Below, piece by piece: positions 44,178 through 53,080 of a DNA stretch of 64,000 bases. This stretch comes from Microlunatus capsulatus (GTDB lineage: Bacteria > Actinomycetota > Actinomycetes > Propionibacteriales > Propionibacteriaceae), in NCBI RefSeq assembly GCF_017876495.1, contig NZ_JAGIOB010000001.1, positions 1,364,001 to 1,428,000 on the forward strand. The letters run 5' to 3'. Below the pieces are notes generated by a model. It was not told the DNA's origin and did not search any database. It was given only the letters and a program-made list of their open reading frames with translations. Numbering within the stretch: position 1 is the first letter of the stretch; each line of letters opens with the position of its first letter. A program made the translations under genes and the position numbers.

Positions 44178-45115
44178 CCGACCACCTGCTGACCAAGGAC
44201 CTCGCCGCCGCCGCGTTCTCGGCGTCGCAGCCGCCCGTGCTGACGGTGCGCGCCGGTGCCGGCGACCGCATCACCTTCGAGACCGACGACCTCGCCTACG
44301 CCCAGATGGAGGAGTTCGGCGACCTCGCGCAGGTCACCGCGACCATCAACCCGGTCACCGGGCCGGTGTTCGTCGAGGGCGCCGAGCCGGGCGACGTCCT
44401 GGCCGTCACGATCCACGCCATCGCGCTGGCCGAGCAGGGCTGGTCGGTCTCGATCCCGGGGGCCGGCGCGCTGGCCGCCCGGATGGGGCCGGAGTTCTTC
44501 GTCCGCCGCATCCCGGTCCGCGACGGCCGGGCGCAGCTGACGCCGACCATCGACTGCGCGGTCGCGCCGATGATCGGCTGCCTCGGGGTGGCACCGGCCG
44601 ACCGGGACGGCTCGACGGTGATGCCGACGCTGCCGACCGGCGGCAACATGGACCTGACCGACGCCGCACCGGGCACCACCGTCTACCTGCCCGTGCAGGT
44701 GCCCGGGGCGCTGCTGAGCGTCGGCGACATCCACGCGGTGATGGCGCGAGGGGAGTCCTCGTTCGTCGCCGTCGAGATCGCCGGCCGGGCGACCGTCAGC
44801 GTCGACGTGGTCAAGGGCCGGAGCATCCGCGGCCCCCAGCTGGACACCGGCACCGAGTACGTCTGCGTCGGGCTCGGCGACCCCGTCCAGGAGTCGGTCA
44901 CCATGGCGTACGAGTCGCTGTTCTCGGTGCTCGTTGACGAGCGGGGCTGGGACCCGCACGACGCCTACGTGGTGATGAGCGCCCTGGCGCCGACCGAGCT
45001 GGGCGGGCCGACCGGCTCGGTCGACCCCGACCCGCTGCACCCGTTCCGCGCGGTCGGGGCCGTCACCCTCGCGCGGATCGCCAAGGACGTCCTCGAGGCG
45101 GGCGCCCGGCGCTGA
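44174..45115 (+). CDS. Acetamidase/formamidase family protein
   Basis: The 313-aa protein belongs to the FmdA/AmdA family, which hydrolyses formamide or short aliphatic amides to ammonia and the acid. Visible landmarks are PVFVEGAEPGDVLAV near residues 56-70, a MIGCLGVAP segment near 135, TGGNMDLTDA near 155-164 and SVGDIHAVMARGES near 177-190. The usual GDxHAxQGDGE motif is altered to GDIHAVMARGE, so activity may differ from standard formamidase. It is coupled to the permease by an ATGA overlap and ends the FadR-associated unit. Confidence 0.88.
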   Translation: MTDHLLTKDLAAAAFSASQPPVLTVRAGAGDRITFETDDLAYAQMEEFGDLAQVTATINPVTGPVFVEGAEPGDVLAVTIHAIALAEQGWSVSIPGAGALAARMGPEFFVRRIPVRDGRAQLTPTIDCAVAPMIGCLGVAPADRDGSTVMPTLPTGGNMDLTDAAPGTTVYLPVQVPGALLSVGDIHAVMARGESSFVAVEIAGRATVSVDVVKGRSIRGPQLDTGTEYVCVGLGDPVQESVTMAYESLFSVLVDERGWDPHDAYVVMSALAPTELGGPTGSVDPDPLHPFRAVGAVTLARIAKDVLEAGARR

Positions 45116-45188
45116 CGGCGGTGTGACCGCGCGGGCGAGGGGTACGGGGAGGTGTGGAAGCACCACCCCTCAGAGCCGAAGGAGCGAC

Positions 45189-46025
45189 ATGACGACCACC
45201 GTCGACACGTCCATCGAGGTCAACCTCCCCGTCCGCACGGTCTACAACCAGTGGACGCAGTTCGCGGAGTTCCCGCACTTCATGGGCGGCGTCCAGAGCG
45301 TCACCCAGCTCGGCGACGACCGCATGCACTGGGTCGCCGAGATCGCCGGCGTCAAGCGCGAGTGGGACGCCCGCGTGCTGGAGCAGGTCCCCGACCAGCG
45401 CGTCGCCTGGGCCGCCACCGAGGGCGCCACCAACGCGGGCGCCGTCACCTTCGAGGACCTGGGCGGCCGCACCCGGGTCAACCTCTTCCTCGAGTACGAG
45501 CCCGAGGGCGTCGTCGAGAAGGTCGGCGACGCGCTCGACGTCGTCGAGCGGCAGGCCAAGGGCGACCTCGAGCGCTTCAAGGCGTTCGTCGAGTCCGAGG
45601 GCTACGCCACCGGCGCCTGGCGCGGGACCGTCGCCGGCGAGGGCCACGTCGGCACCCCCGGCGTCGAGCACGCCGCCGCCTCCCGCGGTGACGACGGCAA
45701 GGCGGGCGTCTCCGGCAAGGCCGTCGCCGCCGGCGTCGGGGTGGCGGCCGCCGCGGCCGCCGTCGCCGCCGGTGCCGTCGCCGCCGGCCGCAAGGACGAC
45801 GCGGACGAGGTCCCGGTGACCCCGGCGCCGGTGGAGACCCAGCCCGTCGACACCCAGCCCGTCGACACCCAGCCCGTCGACACGGCGTTTGACGCCACCG
45901 AGGCCCCCGCCACCCCGGTCGCCTCGGTCGACCCGCTGGACCCGGCGCCGCTGCCCCCGGGCACCGCTGGGGTGCGGACCGACGGGATGGACGACCCGAC
46001 GGGCGCCGGCCGCACCGACGCCTGA
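45189..46025 (+). CDS. SRPBCC (polyketide cyclase-like) protein with repetitive C-terminal tail
   Basis: The 278-aa protein has an N-terminal START/SRPBCC domain of about 145 residues: TSIEVNLPVRTVYNQWTQFA, FPHFMGG and a long C-terminal helix in VVERQAKGDLERFKAFVES. Such domains bind hydrophobic ligands; none is identifiable. An Ala/Gly-rich hydrophobic stretch near 178-205 could contact membrane. The tail is acidic and Pro/Thr-rich with three TQPVD repeats encoded by three exact 15-bp units at 45837-45881. ATG 45189 follows AAGGAGCG. The gene stands alone, ended by a hairpin at 46040-46073. Confidence 0.82.
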   Translation: MTTTVDTSIEVNLPVRTVYNQWTQFAEFPHFMGGVQSVTQLGDDRMHWVAEIAGVKREWDARVLEQVPDQRVAWAATEGATNAGAVTFEDLGGRTRVNLFLEYEPEGVVEKVGDALDVVERQAKGDLERFKAFVESEGYATGAWRGTVAGEGHVGTPGVEHAAASRGDDGKAGVSGKAVAAGVGVAAAAAAVAAGAVAAGRKDDADEVPVTPAPVETQPVDTQPVDTQPVDTAFDATEAPATPVASVDPLDPAPLPPGTAGVRTDGMDDPTGAGRTDA

Positions 46026-46039
46026 GCCGGCCGGGCCGA

Positions 46040-46073
46040 CCGGCGCCGGGGAATAGCCCTCCCCGGCCGCCGG
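46040..46073 (+). terminator. Hairpin terminator after the SRPBCC gene
   Basis: CCGGCGCCGGGGA (46040-46052) pairs with TCCCCGGCCGCCGG (46060-46073) with one bulged base around a 7-nt loop. It begins 14 nt after the stop codon, and no T-run follows. Confidence 0.6.
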
Positions 46074-46084
46074 TTGGCCCTGGG

Positions 46085-47194
46085 GTGACGACGCTGCTGA
46101 ACTCCACCTCCGGACCTCCGACGCGGGAGGGCACCGCGGACGGCGACCGGCCGCTGACGCTCTCCGTCCTCGACCTCATCCCGGTCCGTGCCGGGCAGAC
46201 CACCTCCGAGGCCCTGCGGGCGACGATCGCGCTGGCCCGGGTCGCCGAGGCCGCCGGCGCCAAGCGCTACTGGGTGGCCGAGCACCACAACATGGCCGCC
46301 GTCGCCTCGACCAACCCGCCCGTCCTCATCGCGATGCTGGCCGCGGCCACGTCGACGATGCGGGTCGGCTCCGGCGGCATCATGCTGCCGAACCACGCCC
46401 CGCTCGTGGTCGCCGAGCAGTTCGCCCTCCTCGAGGCCGCGCACCCCGGCCGCATCGACCTCGGCATCGGCCGCGCCCCCGGCAGCGACCCGGTGACCAG
46501 CTACGCGCTGCGCCACAACGGCCCCGAGACCGCCGACGCCAACCGCTTCGACGAGGTCGTCGACAACGTGCTGGCCATGCTGGCGCCCGAGGGCGTCGGC
46601 CTGCAGCTGCAGGGCCGCAGCTACCCGCTGCGCGCCACCCCGCAGGCGGCCGGCGTCCCCGCGGTCTGGCTGCTGGGCTCGTCGGACTACTCCGCCCGGC
46701 TCGCGGCGGCCAAGGGCCTGCCCTACGTCTTCGCGCACCACTTCTCGGGTGAGGGCACCGCGCAGATCATCGACCTGTACCGCTCGTCCTTCCGGCCCTC
46801 GGACCAGCTGGCCGCGCCGCAGACCTTCCTCACCGTCAACGCCGTCGTCGCCGAGACGCAGGAGGAGGCCGAGCGGCTCGCCCGTCCGCAGCTGCTGGCC
46901 ATGGTCGCGCTGCGCACCGGCGGCGAGCTCAAGGCCCAGCTGAGCGTGGAGGAGGCCGAGCGCACCGTGCTCGCCGAGTCCCACGCCGCGCTGGCCGAGC
47001 AGATGCTCACCCGTTGGGTGGTCGGGACGCCCGAGACGGCGCTGGCCCAGCTCACCGAGCTGGCCGGGCGCTTCGGCGTCGACGAGGTGATGGTGCACCC
47101 GGTCGCCGGCTCCTCGGAGCACGACCCGGCCGACCGCTCCCCCGCCCGCGAGGCCACCCTCGAGCTGCTCAGCCGGGCGGCCGTCCGCCGCTGA
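46085..47194 (+). CDS. LLM class flavin-dependent oxidoreductase
   Basis: The 369-aa protein is a luciferase-like monooxygenase with the LSVLDLIPVRAGQTTSEAL start typical of the MsnO8/YhbW-like group, YWVAEHHNM near residues 60-68, RVGSGGIMLPNHAPLVVAEQ near 95-114 and GIGRAPGSDP near 131-140. It binds FMN; since the genome encodes F420 synthesis, F420 dependence should be considered, but the motifs favour the FMN group. The substrate is unknown. GTG 46085 starts soon after the preceding terminator. The gene converges on the UbiB-like gene across 12 bp. Confidence 0.9.
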   Translation: MTTLLNSTSGPPTREGTADGDRPLTLSVLDLIPVRAGQTTSEALRATIALARVAEAAGAKRYWVAEHHNMAAVASTNPPVLIAMLAAATSTMRVGSGGIMLPNHAPLVVAEQFALLEAAHPGRIDLGIGRAPGSDPVTSYALRHNGPETADANRFDEVVDNVLAMLAPEGVGLQLQGRSYPLRATPQAAGVPAVWLLGSSDYSARLAAAKGLPYVFAHHFSGEGTAQIIDLYRSSFRPSDQLAAPQTFLTVNAVVAETQEEAERLARPQLLAMVALRTGGELKAQLSVEEAERTVLAESHAALAEQMLTRWVVGTPETALAQLTELAGRFGVDEVMVHPVAGSSEHDPADRSPAREATLELLSRAAVRR

Positions 47195-47214
47195 CCGTGG
47201 CCCGGCTCAGCGGC
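47187..47214. terminator. Inverted repeat spanning convergent stop codons
   Basis: GCCGCTGA (47187-47194) and TCAGCGGC (47207-47214) form an 8-bp stem that includes the stop codons of both convergent genes. It is a candidate bidirectional terminator without T-runs. Confidence 0.4.
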
Positions 47215-48802
47215 CCGGCGCGCTGCGCCGGCGCCGCGTGCTGGTGACGATCTCCACGACCCCGCGGACGACGGCGACGCCGACGACCCCGAGCACCACC
47301 CGCTTGGAGATCGAGTCGAGCCGCTCGACGATGGGCTCCAGGTCGCCGGTGCGCAGGTGCACCTCGGGGCCGCCCTCGTCCAGCATCGCCTGCAGCCGGC
47401 GGAGCTGGACGGGCAGCTGGGTGGCGATCTCCAGGGCGTCGACGCCGGCGTCGGCCAGGTGCCGGGCCACCGAGGCCGGCGTGTACCGCGCGGCGACCAG
47501 GCGCTGGGCGTAGGGGCCGAGCACCTCCTCGATGTTGAAGGACGGATCGAGCGAGACGCCCATCCCCTCCGTCATCACCACCATCTTCAGCACCAGCGAG
47601 AACTCCCGGGGCAGCTGCAGGTGGCGGCGCCGCATCACCGAGAGGATCTCCCGGATCAGCTTGCCCACGGCGATGTCGGCCAGCGGCCGGTCGTCGTAGA
47701 GCGCGACGACGGCCTGCATGTCGCGGCTGAGCTCGCCGAGGTCCACCCGCTGGGTCGACGTCGAGAGCCGGGCCAGCGCGGACGCGATCCGGTGCGGGTC
47801 CTTGCGGGTGAGCGCGACGAGCAGGATGCCGAGCCGCTCCCGCAGCTCGGCGTCGACGACCCCGACCATGCCGAAGTCGATGAGGCCGATCCGGCCGTCG
47901 GGCTCGATGAAGAGGTTGCCGGGGTGCGGGTCGGCGTGGAAGAAGCCGTCGTCGAAGATCATCTGCGCGACGACCTCGGTGGCCCGGGCGGCCAGCGCCG
48001 GCCGGTCGATGCCGGCCGCGTCGAGGGCGGCGAGGTCGCTGACCTTGAGCCCGCTGATCCGCTCCAGCGTGAGCACCCGCGACGTCGTCGTGTCCCAGTA
48101 GACCTTCGGGATGTGCACGCCCGGGTTGTCGGCGAAGTTCTCGGCGAACCGCTCGGCGTTGCGGCCCTCGGCCAGGTAGTCGAGCTCGGCCCGCAGCGTG
48201 CGCGCGAACTCTTCGGCCAGTCCTGGCAGGTCGTAGTCGGCGGCGTCCTCCCAGCGGCGGGCGGCCTGCGCGGCGACGTTCTGCAGGATCTCCAGGTCGA
48301 CGTCGATCTGCTCGACCGCTCCGGGGCGGCGGACCTTGACCACGACCTCGGTGCCGTCGTGCAGGGTCGCCGCGTGCGCCTGGCCGATGGAGGCGCTGGC
48401 CAGCGGGGTGAGGTCGAAGTTGGCGAACATCGCCTCGACGGTGCCGCCGAGCTCGGCCTCGAGGACCTGGCGGATCGTGGCCTGCGGCACCGGGGGCACC
48501 GCGTCCTGCAGCTTGGCCAGCTCGGTGAGGTAGGCCGGCGGCAGCAGGTCGGGGCGGGTCGAGAGCAGCTGACCCAGCTTGACGAAGGCCGGACCCAGCT
48601 CCTCCAGGGCCAGCCGGACGTGCGCCGCGGTCGAGTAGCTGTGCTGCGAGCGGTGCGCCACCCGGGCCAGGCTGCGGTGGAACGGGATGTAGCGCTCGAC
48701 GCCCGAGGCCCCCAGCAGCACGCCGAGCCCGTGCCGGGCCAGCGTCTCCGCGATCACGCGGTAGCGCTCGAGGTGGTGCACGATCGCCACGGTCGGCTCC
48801 AC
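47207..48802 (-). CDS. AarF/UbiB/ABC1 family atypical kinase
   Basis: UbiB-like proteins are membrane-associated atypical kinases or ATPases linked to quinone and lipid metabolism. The 531-aa protein has the signature FVKLGQLLSTRPDLLP (KxGQ) near residues 74-89, an Ala-rich nucleotide loop ASASIGQAHAA, the catalytic FFHADPHPGNLF and the DFG-like LIDFGMVG. A hydrophobic stretch near the C-terminus may anchor it. Start GTG 48802 overlaps its purine-rich site closely; GTG 48790 behind GGAG is an alternative. No quinone pathway gene is adjacent. Confidence 0.92.
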   Translation of the reverse strand: MEPTVAIVHHLERYRVIAETLARHGLGVLLGASGVERYIPFHRSLARVAHRSQHSYSTAAHVRLALEELGPAFVKLGQLLSTRPDLLPPAYLTELAKLQDAVPPVPQATIRQVLEAELGGTVEAMFANFDLTPLASASIGQAHAATLHDGTEVVVKVRRPGAVEQIDVDLEILQNVAAQAARRWEDAADYDLPGLAEEFARTLRAELDYLAEGRNAERFAENFADNPGVHIPKVYWDTTTSRVLTLERISGLKVSDLAALDAAGIDRPALAARATEVVAQMIFDDGFFHADPHPGNLFIEPDGRIGLIDFGMVGVVDAELRERLGILLVALTRKDPHRIASALARLSTSTQRVDLGELSRDMQAVVALYDDRPLADIAVGKLIREILSVMRRRHLQLPREFSLVLKMVVMTEGMGVSLDPSFNIEEVLGPYAQRLVAARYTPASVARHLADAGVDALEIATQLPVQLRRLQAMLDEGGPEVHLRTGDLEPIVERLDSISKRVVLGVVGVAVVRGVVEIVTSTRRRRSAPGR

Positions 48803-48891
48803 CTCTCCTGGTCGGGTGCCGGACCCCGAGCCTAGAGGGCGGAGCCGGCCGGGCCGCGCTCACCCGCGCCGCACGGGCGGCCCGGCCCGGC

Positions 48892-50226
48892 TCAGGTGAA
48901 GTAGGAGGGGACGTCGAGGGCTCCCCCGGCAGCGGCGAAGTCGTCGGCGACGGCGCGCCGGAGGGCGGGGTCGGCGAGGTAGTCCGCCGCGACCGCGGCC
49001 AGCCCGTGGGCCGCGTCGGCGACGACGGCGTCCGCGGTCGGGGTGACCGCCGCGGCGGCGAACTCCCGGGTGTGCAGCGAGACCTCGGCGCCGGCGATCT
49101 TGACCATGGCGTGCAGACCCGGCACCCGGTAGGAGACGTTGCCGAAGTCGGTGGAGCCGGCGAAGGTGCTCGGTACGACGCCGGCCGCGACCATGGTGTG
49201 CCCGCGCTCGCCGTAGCGGCGGTTCCAGGCCTGCGCCAGCGGCCCGTTCGTGCGCAGCGGCAGGTAGGGCGGGGCGTCGTCCCAGCTCAGCTCGACAGAG
49301 CAGCCGGTCATCAGGGCGGCGCCGGCGGTGATGTCGGCGAGCCGCGCGCTGAGGATCTTCAGGCTCTGCGGGTACTCGCTGCGCAGGTAGAACAGGATCT
49401 CCGCGCGCTCCGGGATGACGTTCGGCCGCTCGCCGCCGTCGGTGATGATCCCGTGCACCCGGTCGCTCGGCGGCATCTGCTGGCGGTGCAGGGCGACGCC
49501 GGTGTAGGTGAGGTTGACGGCGTCGAGCGCGTTGCGGCCCATGAAGGGCTGCGCCGACGCGTGGGAGGTGATGCCGGTGAAGGTGGCGCGCAGCTGGCGG
49601 CGGCCGAGGAAGACCGACTCGGCCAGGTCGTAGCTGAAGGGGTGCACCATGACGGCGGCGTCGACGCCGTCGAAGGCGCCGGCCCGGGCCATGTGCTCCT
49701 TGCCCGAGCCGCCCTCCTCGGCGGGCGTGCCCAGCCAGACGACCCGGCCCGCCCACCGGTCGCGGGCGGCGGCCAGGGCCAGGAACCCGCCCAGCCCGGC
49801 GGTCGCGATGACGTTGTGCCCGCAGCCGTGCCCGATCCCGGGCAGCGCGTCGTACTCCGAGAGCAGGGCGACGGTGGGGCCGTCGCCGGTCCCGGTCACC
49901 TCGGCGGCCAGCGCGGTCTCCAGCCCGAACGCGCCCCGGGTGACGGCGATCCCGCGGCTCTCCACCAGGTCGGCCAGCGCGGCGGCCGAGCGGTGCTCCG
50001 CGTAGCCCACCTCGGGGTGCTCGGCGAGGTCGTGCGAGGCCGCGACCAGGGTCGGGGCCAGCTCGTCGACGGCCGCGGCGAGGGCGGTCAGCAGCGCGGC
50101 CGGCGCCCCCGTCGCGGTCGAGACCGGCGCCTCGGTGCCGGCTGCGCGCGCCTGCGTCTCGGCGCCCAGCTGGCGCAGGATGAAGGGGTCCACGGGGGTG
50201 GGGCCGCCGGGGGGCACGTCGGGCAT
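48892..50226 (-). CDS. M20 family metallo-amidohydrolase (M20D, AbgB-like)
   Basis: This 444-aa di-metal hydrolase has LAEHPEVGYAEHRSA near residues 66-80, the metal cluster motif LLSEYDALPGIGHGCGHN near 120-137, PAEEGGSGKEHM near 165-176 and the dimerisation-domain motif GITSHASAQPFMGRNALDA. M20D members cleave N-acyl amino acids or p-aminobenzoyl-glutamate-type amides. No signal peptide is evident. ATG 50226 follows GAAGGA. It faces away from the DegT-like gene across 232 bp in which I see no gene. Confidence 0.9.
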   Translation of the reverse strand: MPDVPPGGPTPVDPFILRQLGAETQARAAGTEAPVSTATGAPAALLTALAAAVDELAPTLVAASHDLAEHPEVGYAEHRSAAALADLVESRGIAVTRGAFGLETALAAEVTGTGDGPTVALLSEYDALPGIGHGCGHNVIATAGLGGFLALAAARDRWAGRVVWLGTPAEEGGSGKEHMARAGAFDGVDAAVMVHPFSYDLAESVFLGRRQLRATFTGITSHASAQPFMGRNALDAVNLTYTGVALHRQQMPPSDRVHGIITDGGERPNVIPERAEILFYLRSEYPQSLKILSARLADITAGAALMTGCSVELSWDDAPPYLPLRTNGPLAQAWNRRYGERGHTMVAAGVVPSTFAGSTDFGNVSYRVPGLHAMVKIAGAEVSLHTREFAAAAVTPTADAVVADAAHGLAAVAADYLADPALRRAVADDFAAAGGALDVPSYFT

Positions 50227-50458
50227 GCGGTCGTCCTTCGGCTCGGCTCGCGGGGGCGAGGTCCGGGGCGGTCACGGCTTCCGCGCCACCGTACCGCCGG
50301 CGCCCGCCGCGGCACCCGACCAGCGTCGGTCCACCCGCGGGATGACGCGGAGCCGCCCACGGGCTGACCGCCGGGGTCCCGTCGACCCTGGCGGCGGCCT
50401 CCGCGCCCGCACGAGACTGACGGCCCGGCCGCACCCCGCGGCGGGACGAGGAGGGCGG

Positions 50459-51808
50459 ATGACCACGGCGGTGCGCGTCGCGCGGAAGCGGCTGGACCTG
50501 ACGGCGGCCGACCTGGCCCGCGGGCTGGCGGCGTGCCTGCGCCCCCACGACCGGGCCGCGGTGGAGGCCCGGCTGGCCGCGGCCTGGACGCCGTCGGCGT
50601 CGGTCGTCGCCACCCTCTCCGCGCGCAGCGGGCTGGACCTGCTGCTGGCCGCGGTCGACTGGCCGGCCGGCTCGGAGGTGCTGCTGTCGGCCGTCACCAT
50701 CCCGCACCTGCCGGTGCTGGTCCGCGCCCACGGCTACGTGCCCGTGGTCGTCGACGTCGACCCGGCGACGCTCCGGCTGGACCCGGACGCGCTCGCCCGG
50801 GCCCTCACCCCCCGCACCCGCGCCCTGCTGCACGCCCAGCTGCTGGGCGCCGCCGACGACCTCGCCGACCTCGCGGCCGTGGCCCGGCGGCACGGCCTGC
50901 TGCTGGTCGAGGACCGCGCCGAGGCCTACGACGGGCGCGACCGCGCCCTGGGCCCGCACGCCGACGTCGTCCTGCACAGCTTCGGCACCATCAAGACCCT
51001 CACCTGCCTCGGCGGCGGCGTCCTGCTGGTGCGCGACCCCGTCCTCCGCGACGCGATGCGGCGCCGGCAGCAGGACTGGCCGCTGCAGCGGACCCGGAGC
51101 CACGCGGCGCGGCTGCTGCGGGGGGCCGCGATGGCGGTCATCGGCCACCCGGCCGTCTACCCGCACTTCGTCCGGCTGGCGTCGGTCCGCGGGGGCGACC
51201 ACGACGCCGTCGTCCGCCGGCTCAGCCGCGGCTACGCCGACGCCGACCTGCTCGGCCAGCTGCGCCGGCGCCCGAGCGCCGCCCTGCTGGCCCTGCTCGC
51301 CCACCGCCTCGGGCACGACGACGGGGCCCGGGTCCGGCAGCGGGCGCGGGCGGGCGAGCGCCTCCGCACCGCGCTGGGCCCGCACGTGCGCGTCCTCGGC
51401 GGCAGCGCCGGGCGGCGGACGCACTGGCTGTTCGCCGTCGTCGCCGACGACCCGGACGCCCTCGTCGCCGCCGGCCGGGCCGCCGGCTTCGACCTGACCC
51501 GTGGCTCCTCGACCCTCGTCGCCCTGGACCCGGCCTGCGCCGCGGCCCGGGAGGCGATGGCCGGCGTCGTCTACCTGCCCGCCGACCGGGGGATGTCCGA
51601 CGCCCAGCTGGACCGGCTCGCCGCCGTGGTGAGCGCGGCCACGCCGCACCCGCCCGCTCAGCGGGGGCGGAGCAGCACCGCCGTCGCCCCGTCGGCCCCG
51701 GTGACGCTGCCCGCCCAGCCGCGGCCGGTGAAGGTCAGCGTCGGGTCCGGTCCTTCGGCGCCGGCCGTCACGGTGAAGCCGGCGGCGGGCAGGGCGCGGC
51801 GCAGGTAG
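50459..51808 (+). CDS. DegT/DnrJ/EryC1/StrS-like PLP-dependent protein
   Basis: The protein, up to 449 aa, resembles sugar aminotransferases of the DegT group: VATLSARSGLDLLLAAVDWP near residues 44-63, VVVDVDPATLRLDP, LLLVEDRAEAYDG near 152-164 and a PLP-Lys candidate in SFGTIKTLTCLGGG near 175-188. The usual VEDAAQA reads VEDRAEA. Homology seems to end near residue 400; the last 50 residues are basic, Pro/Ser-rich and antisense to the convergent lipoprotein gene. ATG 50459 follows GAGGAGGG. It precedes the decaprenyl-phosphoryl-arabinose operon, so an envelope sugar substrate is plausible but unproven. Confidence 0.75.
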   Translation: MTTAVRVARKRLDLTAADLARGLAACLRPHDRAAVEARLAAAWTPSASVVATLSARSGLDLLLAAVDWPAGSEVLLSAVTIPHLPVLVRAHGYVPVVVDVDPATLRLDPDALARALTPRTRALLHAQLLGAADDLADLAAVARRHGLLLVEDRAEAYDGRDRALGPHADVVLHSFGTIKTLTCLGGGVLLVRDPVLRDAMRRRQQDWPLQRTRSHAARLLRGAAMAVIGHPAVYPHFVRLASVRGGDHDAVVRRLSRGYADADLLGQLRRRPSAALLALLAHRLGHDDGARVRQRARAGERLRTALGPHVRVLGGSAGRRTHWLFAVVADDPDALVAAGRAAGFDLTRGSSTLVALDPACAAAREAMAGVVYLPADRGMSDAQLDRLAAVVSAATPHPPAQRGRSSTAVAPSAPVTLPAQPRPVKVSVGSGPSAPAVTVKPAAGRARRR

Positions 51809-52119
51809 GCCGCGACGTCGGCCGCCGAGGGCGCCGAGAGCACGGCGGTGACGTTGTCGGGCTGGTCGACAGAGGTGACGAGCACCGCGCTGCGCGGCAG
51901 CGAGAAGGCGTCGAGCGGGCCGGAGGTGTAGCCGAAGGCTCGGAGCGCGAGGCCGTCGGCGGGCACCACCGGCGAGGGCTCGGACGCGGGCGTCGGCGCG
52001 GAACTCGCCGGGCGCTGCGGGCCCGGTCCGGGCGCCGCGCCGCAGCCGGCCACCACCAGCACGAGGGCCAGCGGAGCCAGCCACCGACCCGGACCGCCGG
52101 GGGCCCAGAGCCTGCGCAC
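51658..52119 (-). CDS. Small putative lipoprotein
   Basis: The 153-aa protein begins VRRLWAPGGPGRWLAPLALV and has a lipobox LVVAGC at about residues 20-25, so it should be exported and lipid-modified at Cys25. The rest is a Pro/Ser linker and then a small domain of about 100 residues (AFGYTSGPLDAFSLP, DNVTAVLSAPSAADVAAYLR). Those features suggest a beta/alpha fold that I cannot name. GTG 52119 lies 8 nt after TAGGCT on the minus strand, so it may be near-leaderless. Its last 151 bp are antisense to the 3' end of the DegT-like gene. Confidence 0.7.
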   Translation of the reverse strand: MRRLWAPGGPGRWLAPLALVLVVAGCGAAPGPGPQRPASSAPTPASEPSPVVPADGLALRAFGYTSGPLDAFSLPRSAVLVTSVDQPDNVTAVLSAPSAADVAAYLRRALPAAGFTVTAGAEGPDPTLTFTGRGWAGSVTGADGATAVLLRPR

Positions 52120-52168
52120 GGTGCCCGAGCCTAGCCGCGGCGGGACCGGGGAGGGGTGCCCGGCCCGA

Positions 52169-52174
52169 TAGCCT
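52169..52174 (+). promoter_or_regulatory. Leaderless -10 box of the UbiA-DprE1-DprE2 unit
   Basis: TAGCCT ends 6 nt before the GTG at 52181, with no ribosome binding site. Confidence 0.5.
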
Positions 52175-52180
52175 TCCGTC

Positions 52181-53080
52181 GTGACGACCGAGACCTCCCC
52201 GCTCGCCCTCCGGACCAGCAAGGTCCCCGCGGCGATCCGGGCCATGCGGCCCCGGCAGTGGGTGAAGAACGTCCTGGTGCTCACCGCACCGCTGGCCGGC
52301 GGCCGGATCCTGGAGCCCGAGGTGCTGCGCGGCTGCCTGCTGGCCTTCGTCTCGTTCTGCCTGATCAGCGCGACCGTCTACCTGGTCAACGACGTCCGCG
52401 ACGTCGAGGAGGACCGGTTGCACCCGCGCAAGCGGTTCCGGCCGGTCGCCGCCGGCGAGCTGAGCCCCTCCACCGCGCTGCTGCTCGCCGCCGTCACGGG
52501 CGTGCTCGGCTTCGCCCTCGGCTTCTGGACCTCCGGCGCCCTGGGCCTGACGCTGGCGGTCTACCTCGTCGTCCAGGTGCTGTACTCGGCCTTCCTCAAG
52601 CACCTGCCGGTCGTCGACCTGGCCGTGGTGGCCAGCGGCTTCCTGCTGCGCGCCATCGCGGGCGGCGTGGCCACCGGGACCGCGCTCAGCCAGTGGTTCC
52701 TGCTGGTGGCGGCGTTCGGCTCGTTCTTCATGATCGCCGGCAAGCGCTACTCCGAGCTGAAGTCGGTGGGGGCCGAGGCCGGCACCCGGCGCAGCCTCAC
52801 CCGCTACTCGGAGTCCTACCTGCGCTTCGCCTGGATGCTCGCCGCGGTGATGGTGCTCATCTCCTACAGCCTGTGGGCCTTCGACAACGGGGGCGACGGC
52901 GCGCTCGGGCTACCCTGGACGGCCATCTCCATCGCGCCGTTCACGCTGGGTCTGCTGCAGTACGCGCTGGAGGTGGACACCGGCAACGCCGGTGAGCCCG
53001 AAGACGTCGTCCTGCACGACCACGTACTACAAGGAATCGGACTGGTGTGGCTCGTGACGATCTCTCTCGCGGTCTTCTGA
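52181..53080 (+). CDS. Decaprenyl-phosphate phosphoribosyltransferase (UbiA family)
   Basis: This enzyme joins 5-phosphoribosyl-1-diphosphate to decaprenyl phosphate, the first committed step to decaprenyl-phosphoryl-arabinose. The 299-aa protein has about nine membrane segments and the UbiA metal motif NDVRDVEED at residues 70-78, followed by HPRKRFRPVAAGELS. A second Asp-rich site is less clear, with GKRYSELK near 187. Location one base before dprE1 fixes the role; mycobacterial Rv3806c is the counterpart I recall. The product still needs a phosphatase, not seen here, before DprE1 acts. Confidence 0.9.
   Translation: MTTETSPLALRTSKVPAAIRAMRPRQWVKNVLVLTAPLAGGRILEPEVLRGCLLAFVSFCLISATVYLVNDVRDVEEDRLHPRKRFRPVAAGELSPSTALLLAAVTGVLGFALGFWTSGALGLTLAVYLVVQVLYSAFLKHLPVVDLAVVASGFLLRAIAGGVATGTALSQWFLLVAAFGSFFMIAGKRYSELKSVGAEAGTRRSLTRYSESYLRFAWMLAAVMVLISYSLWAFDNGGDGALGLPWTAISIAPFTLGLLQYALEVDTGNAGEPEDVVLHDHVLQGIGLVWLVTISLAVF

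Noticed and set aside
48860-52603. A 1247-aa minus-strand frame
   Set aside because: It mixes antisense of the DegT-like and UbiA genes with an off-frame reading of the M20 gene and has no recognisable domain.
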